Part shown: in pieces, positions 46,505-55,225 of the stretch
How positions within the stretch are numbered: position 1 is the first letter of the stretch
Layout of the letters: the number at the start of each line of letters is the position of its first letter
Assembly (NCBI GenBank): GCA_018524725.1
Contig: JAEUWP010000211.1
Coordinates: 1-55,225 of the forward strand
From: Podaxis mareebaensis
Lineage: Eukaryota > Basidiomycota > Agaricomycetes > Agaricales > Agaricaceae
Length of the DNA stretch: 55,225 nucleotides
Direction of reading: 5' to 3'
The notes under the pieces: model-generated
Told to the model about the DNA's origin: nothing
The model's input: the letters and a program-made list of their open reading frames with translations, nothing else
Database searches by the model: none
Program-made: the position numbers and the translations under genes

Positions 46505-49020
46505 TACAAGCAACACAAACGAAAAACGCCCCGCATTCTCTTCTTGTAGCTTCGATGTCGTTCATGGATGAACCTTAGTACGCGGTTATTTCGATCGCAT
46601 TAATGTTCGTACTCCTCACAGACCAGTATTCGTCTTATCTCATTGGTTTGTAGGTGCACTGCAGTCTTCTCGATAAAAATTTCCACACACCATCCCGTGC
46701 TCCCCATTCCTCTTGACGATAACTAGTGCGTATTCTTCTTTTCTTACCCATACATCTATCTCATGCTGTCACAACCAGTCCGCTCCATCGCCAGCAGATT
46801 CTACATTGCCAACGCAGCCCTGCATCTCACGGAAGTCGCAAAAAAGCTCACATTCAGCATCCCAGAAAAGAGATACAAGTCTGCTGAGATTTTACAGGCA
46901 TACTTGCTGCTCAGCATATGGAGATGCGGCGCAGTCGAGTGATATGAACAAGATAAGATGTGGTTGTTGCTCGGCATGGGCTATCAGGTGAGTCGAGTCT
47001 TGTTTATGCCCTTTTTACACTGCATAGAAACAGAAACTCATCCCCGTGTTCCTTTACACCCAGGACGGCCACTGACGTCAATCTTTACTGTAAAACCGCT
47101 GTCACCAGTCCAGAAACCGCCGAAGGCAAACCGCGTCACATCGAAGTGCACAATCGTGAACGAACCTGGACTATATGTTTCTGTCTTGACCGAAGCTTCA
47201 GTGCGCAGATTCAGAAATCATACTCGACTAAGGAGTGGGTTATTTTTGGATTCCACTGTGCTTGTCATTTTAAAATACGGTGCTCACCATACGCGCTTCT
47301 GTGTTTGTGTGTTTTAGTTACATCGTTTGCCGTGCGACGCGTTGGCGCCGGTCACATACTGTGGTTTCTTCGGATGCTTCGTTATGTGCTTATGCGGTGC
47401 GTGTTTTTTTCTCCGCCCCCCACCCCCCTCCCCCCTCCTGATTCCGCCTCCGTGTTGCCTCGGTTCCGTCTACAATGGATTTTGAGGAAGGAGACTTCAT
47501 GATCGGATGGAATAATTAACTTCCTGGTTTGTGTCATTAGGAGCTCCGATGAATTCTGTCGCGGACACTTGACTTTTTCTATTGCGGGACAGACTCCGCG
47601 CCGGGTCTCCAGACACACTGTGATTGTATGTTGGTCATCAAGTCCTTTGAGTCGCGATTGTTTGCATGGAGGAAAACATAGTATGCACCTAATACCCGGG
47701 AAGGTCCGTATTTATCTTCCTTTACTCGTGATATCACGACTAATGGTGCGCCTGCGTCCATAGATGCAGGTTAACCATCCGACATCGCTGAATACAAAAG
47801 GCTCGTCTCGAAGTTCTACTTTAACTATGCCATGCTCGTCCTCAACTCGTTCTGTTTACAAAACGTACTCGGACGTGCACCAATGGAAATGGGGCATTTC
47901 TCTGTGAGGGTCCATTCATCTGCCATGGCATGTGCGTTGATTGTCAGAGACCAGTTGAGCGCTCGCGGATGCATGAGGTATTCGCCCGACTCGCATTTCG
48001 TGCAGACGTCACATGCGGTGTTGAGTTTGCTCAAGGTAAATCATTGTGTTTTCTTTCGTGAGAATAAGCAAAAGAGCTGACCAATCGTGTTCCACCGCCA
48101 TCATCGTCCTCCTCGTCATTATAGCTCGTTCGACCGGAATTCCAGGCATTCCTCGAGAATGAACAAAAGACCTTGTCGTTGGTCAAGGACGTTGCGGATG
48201 CCTTAGAGAATGTTGCAGCGAATGCGACCCATACACCTGCTTTGTATGCTACCTTCCTGAGAGTGCTCATCTCGGCGAAGCTCGAACCCCAGCAACAGAA
48301 CACTGCGACGAATGGCGATGTCAAGCCAGGTGTCTCCATGAGCGGCGTGAACCCTACAACAATGGACAATGCCTAACAACCAGACCTTTCCGACTCGACG
48401 GCATCTGGTGCCACGTCGACGACTGACAATGCTCCCAACACCACTAACGTCCCATCCGCTTCAACCGCTAATCCAATCACCACAAATTTTAATACAAATA
48501 ACACCAACAACTCCATGCCCGGAACGTCGTCATCTGCGTACTATCACGACCCCACTTTATGAACGAATTCCACTTCGAGAGTGAGATGGGCCCAGTAGCG
48601 GATGTTTCAATGTTCCCGCCGACGATGGCGCGCGCCCCCCCCCCCCCCCCCAGATCCTGCCGATGATGGAGCAATGATGGGTGGGCTGACGATGGAAAAT
48701 ATCTTGAGTAGCAGTTTTTGGGGTAGTATGTTGGTCCCTGGTACGTTATTCACAGTCCACACCCTTTTCTATGCAGGATGTTTAACAAAAATCTTTTTGC
48801 GAATTCAGGTTATAACAGCATGGACAGTCTAAGTGGTGGATTCGTGTTTGGTGCTGGTGGAAGTGGGCTGATCACACCACGGTTTGGTGTATCCCCGTTG
48901 CAGTCTGGCACAAATACCCCTGCGAGAGGACAGGCTGCGCGTCGGCTCACACAAAGCACGATCGATGCTGCATTTGATAATCATGGACAGCTGAAGGATG
49001 GCATTAAAATTGGCTCATAA
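46505..49020 (+). pseudogene. Broken copy of the Zn2Cys6 factor lacking the DNA-binding domain
   Basis: A short piece like TF exon 1 (NEKRPAFSS against NGKRPASSS, 46510-46545) is joined directly to sequence like TF intron 3/exon 4 (from about 46546). The exons for the zinc cluster and linker are therefore deleted. Further breaks: small deletions in the counterparts of exons 5 and 6 shift the frame; CGA in the YLLLSLWGCGAVERYE block has become TGA (near 46939); CAG has become TAA in the exon 11 counterpart (near 48374); and a C-run of 17 replaces a few residues at 48635. The last exon, by contrast, is nearly unchanged, down to the end (LKDGIKIGS, TAA). It cannot make a normal factor. Confidence 0.9.
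48635..48651. repeat. Run of 17 C residues
   Basis: Homopolymer inside the TF pseudogene where the intact gene has CCCCGCCAAACC; it could be slippage-prone or a sequencing uncertainty. Confidence 0.9.
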
Positions 49021-50804
49021 TTTTTCTCTCCCGTTGTGTAGATTCCGATATATTGACTCCAGTGTTGAAATGTACTGCTTCTTGCCGCCGCTGTTGTTGT
49101 TCCTTTAATTGTGTTTCGTGTATTTGTAATGTTTGGTACTAGTAGCGTTGCACTTTGCTTTACGGTACTTCGGAAATCGGTACCCCTTTGTTTGCAGAAC
49201 GAATATCTTGGGCAAATAGGAATATACACCTTTAATACCCATCGTCATAAGGCGTCGTGATCAGACAAAGCAATTGACTCCCATACCCAATTCCGAGGTC
49301 CCTGGCCGCTAGAATTGTTGTGATGTGACGTAGTGTGTCCACTACAGGTAATTGTTCCCCACTACGCAAAGCAACGTTCCACGTTCCGGTTCTTCAGAGT
49401 ACTCCCCCATTCACGAGGGAGACTTGACGGCTCTCTGTCATTGCGCTTGCACCCTGATACCTGATCAGTGACCTTGGAGCTAACAGAACACGTATTGTCT
49501 GCACACGATTTCATGATCTGCGCAGGCACAAGATATGAGCACCTCAGGAGATCGTACGTTTGTGTTTGTGGAATCAAGCCGGTGGAATGTCCCTCCACCC
49601 TGGTATGCTTTGCAGCGCCTTCTTTCCCTTACCTTTACTGATTCAGACCTTGCCGGGAAGACGTTTGCCACTTGACAACTCACTCTATCTAATAACCTTT
49701 CGGTTTGCCAACATCATTGGACAAGTGAGTTGTTCCCGTTGTTGTCGTTGTCATTGTCGTCACTTCCTTTCCTGACCTAATACCCGGCTACAGACTGGGT
49801 GGTCACATATGTAAGTAGAATCACTTGCGTCTATATAAATTTTGACATGTAGTACCTTACCACTTGATGTTGAGCAAAGCGTAAGTCAAGCTAAGGCTGC
49901 GAAGTCCTTTCATGCGCTACCTGCACAACATCTAACGCCTCCCTCGCACAGTTGCAAAAGACCCTCTGCATTTCTACGGGGTCCAGACGACTCTAATAAT
50001 TCAGAAGCAGCGGCGACGTTCGCTTCCTCTTTTCCATCCTCCTGTTCTATATCAATTATTAGGAACCCGTTGGGTCCTAGCGTGCTCTAGGAAGTATTCA
50101 CTTGGCTCATGTTTCATATGGATGTCGTGTGCTCTCGAGGTAGGCTCGAACAAGATATGAGCACCTCAGGAGGTCGTACGTTTGTGTTTGTGGAATCAAG
50201 CCGGTGGAATGTCCTTCCAAGTGATGCTCCGATCTGGCCTACTCTCTATCAATCTGATGTACCGACCAAGACGAGACATGGATATAATTCTCGTGTGTTA
50301 TCTTCCCATCTGTTCGAACGTCTCCACCCCGGTATGTTTTGTAGCGCTTTCTCTCCACTAACTTTACTGATTCAGACCCTGTCTGGCATACGTTTGCCAC
50401 TTGGCAACTCACTCTATCTGATAACCTTTCGGTTTGCCAACATCATCGGGCAAGTGAGTTGCTCTCGCCATTGCCGTCGTCGTCGCTTCCTACTCTAATC
50501 TAATGCTCAGCTACAGATTGTGTGGTCATATATGTGAGTAGAATCACTCGCGTCTATATAAATCTTGACGTGCGGTACCTGCCTCTTTGGCGTTGAACAA
50601 AGTGTAAGTCAAGCCAAGGCCGCGAAGCCCCTTCATGCAACACCCCACAGAGCACCTAACGCCTCCCTCGCACAGTTGCAAAAGATCCTCTGCATTTCTA
50701 CGGAGTCTAGACGACTATGATAATTCAGAAGCAGCGGCGACGTTCGCGTCCTTTTTTCCATCTCTTGTTCTACATCCGATTATTGGGAACCCGTTGGGTC
50801 CTAG
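49021..50804. other. Spacer downstream of the TF pseudogene, with internal tandem duplication
   Basis: Counterpart of 40179-41319. The word AGATATGAGCACCTCAGGAG at 49531 returns (one base changed) at 50153, starting a second unit 622 bases later. Both units go through the TTTGCCACTTG..AACTCACTCTATCT block (49664 and 50393) and the GTTGCAAAAGA block (about 49951 and 50676). The first unit lacks about 107 bases present in the second. No gene is called. Confidence 0.75.
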
Positions 50805-51186
50805 CGGGCTCTACGAAGTATTCACTTAGCTCGTGTTTCATACGGATGTTGTGTGCTGTGTCGACTTTGCTCGAGGTAGGCTCGAACGCTTGTTACGCTT
50901 GTTATGAGAACAGCAGAGAAGCTGAACAACTATGCACTTTCTTCTTCAACTCTGCAGTGACTCAGACTCTCATCTCTGTGTTCAACAACTGCATTATCGT
51001 TGTCGCCATCACAGCTATTTCTGTCGCAGTTTCGGACTTTCCCTGAGAACCGCGGAAGACGTTTTGGTGAGAGCCTGGCGGCCTATTAGCAAAGATAGCA
51101 GCAGGTGCGACACATACACTGACTCCGTATTCTGCCTTCCTGTGTTTCATCAACAATTGAAGGACGGTCTCAAGATTGATTCATAA
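50805..51186 (+). pseudogene. Old relic of the transcription factor's 3' exons, copy 2
   Basis: Near-identical counterpart of 41320-41722, again ending with a QLKDG-type sequence and TAA. Its presence in both copies dates this relic before the large duplication. Confidence 0.55.
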
Positions 51187-51376
51187 TGTCTCTTGTTGAT
51201 GGTGTGGTCGTTCCTTAGATCTCTAGTTTTGTTTCATGTATACAGTACAGCTTGGTGTTGTTAGTATTTTGGCTTCTTTCCTTTCGCCAAAATGAATATT
51301 CTGGATAAAATCAAATCTCACGTATTGTGCACACCGTGTTGACATTGAGTGCATGATAAACATTAAGCCATGCTGT

Positions 51377-53948
51377 CTACTCAGACCCCTCGCTACACGT
51401 CTCATACTCGGATTCACTTGAATTCTTTTGTAGCTCCTTATCTTTGGCATTCAATTCCTCCTCCCAGTGACAGTACGCAGATATTTGTTTGGCAGTTGGT
51501 GGCAATCGACTATTCAGGCCAATAACACGGAAATCTTTTGCCCTTCGGAAGATGCACATGAGACATGACCTTGAGCCATGTCCTAATATAACAAATCCCA
51601 TGGTGTGAGGCTCCAGCCCTCCCTTCAAATCAGAATATGAGATTTGCAGTGTCAACTTCAGGACTATTGCGACGTACAAGAGGCTTGGCACATGTAATAT
51701 TAATTGGATTGATGGGTTTGCCACCAGTCAGGGTCGAGAGGTGATGAAGGAGTTTGGTATCAATAGCCGCATCAACCACATTCGTACGAACGAAGTGTGA
51801 ACCAATTTTTTGGTTCCAGTTCTGAAGACATGTTATTTGAGATTGTCCATGAACAGATGAAGAATGACATGCCTGGTGGATTGCTATCCTTAGAAATTCC
51901 CCAGGGTAAAATGATCCACCAACCAAACCAAAGTTCAAGGTGCGAATTGCATCAAAAAGATCAGTAGTTCCTTCCTGCGTCTTTTGGAGGAAAACTGCAG
52001 AGACACTCCCCAAACGTAACGTTCGGAGATCGAAGTCCCCAATATCACCATCATTCACTGAGTACCACTCCTTCATTGTTGATTGTGAATGACTGTGTTC
52101 CCCGGGTTCTGTGTCTAGCATTAAACAATCATGGAGACACATAAGGATCAATTTCAAAGATTAACAAAATAACTCACACAGAGGGTGTGTATATATCAGT
52201 ACATGGTTATACAGGCGAATGGCACCAGTTGCAAAGGTGGCATCCGATGTCTCGGCAATACAGAATTGTCTTGAGCGATGTTGACTCTTCAGGTAATCCG
52301 GGAAGGATTTGTGGTAGAAGGATGGCCCTTCGTGTTGTGCGTTCTCGGGTGGTGGGACTTTGACAACCGAGTGCAACTTCTGTAGGGCACCGTAAAATGC
52401 TCGCTGTTCAATTCTCAGGAACAGCCAGACTCGTTTCGCGGTAAATTTAACTTTTAGGAAGTTATCGAACAGGCGGTTGCGAGTACAAAGTCCAAGGATC
52501 TGTATTGCAGTAGGAAGGATGTGGGTGGGCACTTGAGCGAGGATCCGCGAGTAGAAAATGTCGAGCGCCTCCAAGGCGTTGTTCACGCCAATATCATCCA
52601 GTCCCTTGAGCATGTCCAACACCGACTTGAGTTGGCCTTCTGGGTCCCCAATGCTTCGATCACCAACAACCCTGGTAATCGCTGAGGCAAGAACAAACAG
52701 CCCAGATGCCGCTTTCGAAATGATGTCGAAAATCTCTTCGGGAGGCCAGGACTCGCCCTGGGGAACGGTAATAACGTGTCGATAAGAAGCATGGATCTCC
52801 CTGAAGGTATCCCGTAGGTATCGCTCGACATCCTCCCGTGCTTCATTGTCAATGGGCAGTTCCTCTCGGGTACAATGAATGCTGTAGTCGGGCCGAGAGA
52901 ATGTGTATTTGATGTGTGGCTCTGGACGGCTGCAGATCAACCAAAGGAATGGTAGATCGTTCCTCTGGGCAGCATTGTTAATCAATTCGACCAGCTCGCA
53001 CTGAGCCTGTTCATCGTTGCATTCGTCCAGGCCATCTAGGACGATGACGTACTGGTGCACGGTTTGTCGCTGCGAACCAGAAGAAGCCAGGAAGAAGAAT
53101 GGCTCGACGATCAGTTTTTGGAACTGCACATTGAGTACAGCATCCAAGACCGAAGGATCAGTGGCGAGTTGGTGAGTGAGGATGCGTTTATAGGGCTCGT
53201 TATGGATTGCTATCTGGTATGCAAGGGAGGGGATGACACGAAGAGGGTTGGAACGCTTGTCATCTAGGGATGAAAAGAAAAAGGCCGCTCCAAGGCGTTT
53301 CTCTTTATTGGCGAATTCCGCGAACGTTTGAGCGACAGCAGATTTGCCGACTCCAGCGGGACCATGGAGCCAGACCATTTTCCATTGGCGGTGAAGACCA
53401 GAGAACCAGTCCCCGAGTTTCTTGTTGATAGTCCGTCGGCTGCCGGGATGGCATCGCGGTAGTGGATAACGGGCACCGGCGTCTAACCCGGCATCTGGGG
53501 CACCTGCGGCCCTAAGAAGATACAGAACTGGACATCGATACCAAAGAATTTGTACATTTTCACGGGCCGAGGAGCCCATGAAACATACCTGGTTGGCCGG
53601 TCACAAAGTAATCATTCATCGTCAAGTTCGTGATCGTAAAGTTGTTGGCGCCAGCGAAGGGGCCAGAGGCAGAGCTGTGGGAGCGGGAATTGTCGATAAT
53701 CTGCAGGTTATCTGGAATAGCAGGCTGAGCGCCAGTAAATAATTCACCGGCCAAAAGTCCTAGGGTCCATTCGTGAGTTGCAGTTAGGCACTTGATATCT
53801 AGATGAAGCACGTACTGTGCCGGACATCACTCGCGCCCTCGGCCTCTGGTCGTGAACTCATTTTGTCCTGGGACGCGATCCTGCGATCCACATTGATAAC
53901 CTCTTGTAGGAAAAGTTTCTTCTTCAGATACTTCAACTTGGGGAGCAT
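51377..53948 (-). CDS. NLR-D: NACHT-domain protein, paralogue of NLR-C
   Basis: Five exons on the minus strand, 53948-53816, 53759-53589, 53527-52178, 52114-51725 and 51663-51377, give 776 residues with the same introns and phases as NLR-C. The start is MLPKLKYLKKKLFLQEV; the pre-NACHT motif is GPFAGANNFTITNLTM. NACHT motifs are unchanged: GPAGVGKSA, VIVLDGLDECNDE, WLICSRPEPHIKYTF. NLR-C and NLR-D are nearly the same over the NACHT region (mostly conservative single changes) and differ more in the N-terminal 100 residues and in the block after exon 3. No stop or frameshift was found even though neighbouring duplicated sequence has decayed, which suggests that the protein is still under selection. 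Same expected role as NLR-C. Confidence 0.82.
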
Positions 53949-55225
53949 GGTGGTGAGTAGTGAGATGGGTTAACCACAAACGTGTGCAATGGTCGAGCAT
54001 TCCCCCTGCATCCTCACGTGTGGGTTATAATTACGTGCATGCTGATTGGTTCACTGGGCGTTCATTCTCATTGCATGTTAATAGGACAGTATGTATTATA
54101 CCACTCCTCAGTCGCTCGTGGCTTTAATCGCACTCGTCCTGCTCCGTTGAATTAGAATCCATACTCATTTGAAGCCTTTCAAGCACGACTCACTGTAATA
54201 CTTCCGCTTCCCCGCATATCAGATCTTCCTTTCAACGTCGACTGATCTTGGGATCACAGTCCTATGGCCGCCTCCAGTGTCTATGTCCGTTTGCGTCGAC
54301 TGGTGGTGCTGGTGTCTGTTTGTAGAAGTTGTGGAAGTCGTAGGCTCACAGTGCTTTAGTAAATTCCGGAGCATGATGAGCGACACGATCCCGCATATCT
54401 TCTGAGGGGAGGTCTGTTTTGACTTGAGTACGAGAACTTGGGCGGAGATAGTGTACTATATTCAACTGTTCCATAAACAAATGCATCGTAAACACTCACC
54501 ATCCACGCGTGCAGCAATCCCATATACGACCTGTAGCTGGTTCCAAGACTGCACCACATCCCACTCTTCCTCAATAGTCGTCATCATCCCGGCAATGTAC
54601 AACCTCCTAATCCTGGCATCACGCCCGCCTTCTCATACAAAAATCAATGTCCCCGAAAAAGACATCGACTTTAATCCATTGATTCAATTGCACGTGGGGA
54701 AGGGGATACATGGGGCGGCGACGTTGAGGATTGAGATAGAAATCGCGAGGCAGGGGTGGGATCTGGAAGGTGGGTGCAATGTTCGAGTAGTGATAGTGAA
54801 TAAGTCGAAGCCGGGTGTGTTGTGATGACCCAGCGGAGTTGGCAAAGAGTGTATGAAGAACGCTGAAAAGGATGAGACGGAGTCTCATATGTAGTCCTAG
54901 AAGGATTGTTTGATGAATGTACCAGGAGCGGAAGTTTAGCAGGGGTGACTCTGGTTACGAAACGAGTCCTCTGAGAATCTGTGTTCATGGCCGCTGGAGG
55001 AACGCGGTTGAAATGGGGCCCTTGTCAGAAAGATGCAAAGCAGGGTCTCCTAGCGCAGTGAGCATTGGGTTGGATAGCAGACGTAAGTCCATGCGGAGAC
55101 CGAGAAGCTCACGGCGACGTACACAGGCGAGCAAACATCGTAGCAGTCACACCCGCCCAAAGAGGTTGCGTCCCCGCACGAACCTCACCTAGTTGGGGAG
55201 ATAGTTGGCCTTGTCGATCGCCCGG
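53949..55225. other. Flank upstream of NLR-D to window end
   Basis: Counterpart of 44490-45715, with the same protein-like plus-strand stretch at about 54570-54825 (KINVPEKDIDFNPLIQLHVG). No complete gene is visible. The window ends just past the point where similarity to copy 1 fades. Confidence 0.4.

Larger units (their letters stand above)
46546..55157. repeat. Segmental duplication, copy 2 (TF pseudogene plus NLR-D)
   Basis: Counterpart of 37700-45715 in the same orientation. It is longer mainly because of an internal duplication in the spacer (units at 49531 and 50153). The similarity fades near 55157, close to the right window edge. Confidence 0.85.

Noticed and set aside
1..55225. tRNA genes, rRNA, CRISPR arrays, bacterial-type operons
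   Set aside because: None recognised by eye; the gene structures are eukaryotic with frequent short introns.

Overview
The window reads as a piece of an Agaricomycete-type basidiomycete nuclear genome. Genes are broken by many short GT..AG introns (about 48-65 nt). The mix of genes also fits: a Plavaka-type DNA transposase, a transposon-type 2-oxoglutarate/Fe(II) dioxygenase, NACHT (NLR-like) proteins with a basidiomycete flavour, a Zn2Cys6 regulator, and housekeeping genes close to yeast CDC4, MDM12 and YND1. No rRNA, tRNA or CRISPR array was recognised. All exon joins were worked out by eye from reading frames and splice signals, so they are models, not observations.

Left part (1-10.1 kb) is transposon territory: a decayed Gag-like remnant with two zinc knuckles and three in-frame TGA stops; an AT-rich, possibly LTR-derived stretch; a minus-strand dioxygenase gene; and, diverging from it, a nearly complete ten-exon Plavaka transposase spoiled by one in-frame TGA. 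Just right of it sits a tiny retroposed mRNA 3' end (AATAAA, A-tail, 12-bp target duplication).

Middle part (11-36 kb) is mostly ordinary chromosome: a small secreted/GPI-like protein, a low-complexity conserved-looking protein, a PWWP/Tudor-like protein, a YND1-type apyrase (Golgi nucleotide metabolism), MDM12 (ER-mitochondria ERMES complex), and an F-box/WD40 CDC4 homologue (SCF ubiquitin ligase). Between MDM12 and CDC4 lie two NACHT genes in tandem (NLR-A, with a truncated NACHT, and NLR-B) whose frames could also be joined into one tandem-NACHT protein.

Right part (36.6-55.2 kb) is a segmental duplication. Copy 1 holds an intact 12-exon Zn2Cys6 transcription factor followed by a minus-strand NACHT gene (NLR-C). 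Copy 2 holds a broken copy of the factor that has lost its DNA-binding domain, then a second, intact NACHT gene (NLR-D) very similar to NLR-C. Older fragments of the same factor lie at about 41.3, 46.0 and 50.8 kb, and a 0.6-kb spacer piece is itself duplicated in copy 2. The contrast of intact NLR copies beside decaying companion copies, plus a shared short motif ahead of the NACHT domain and a repeat-free C-terminal region, makes this NLR cluster, together with the dioxygenase/Plavaka pair, the most interesting content of the window.
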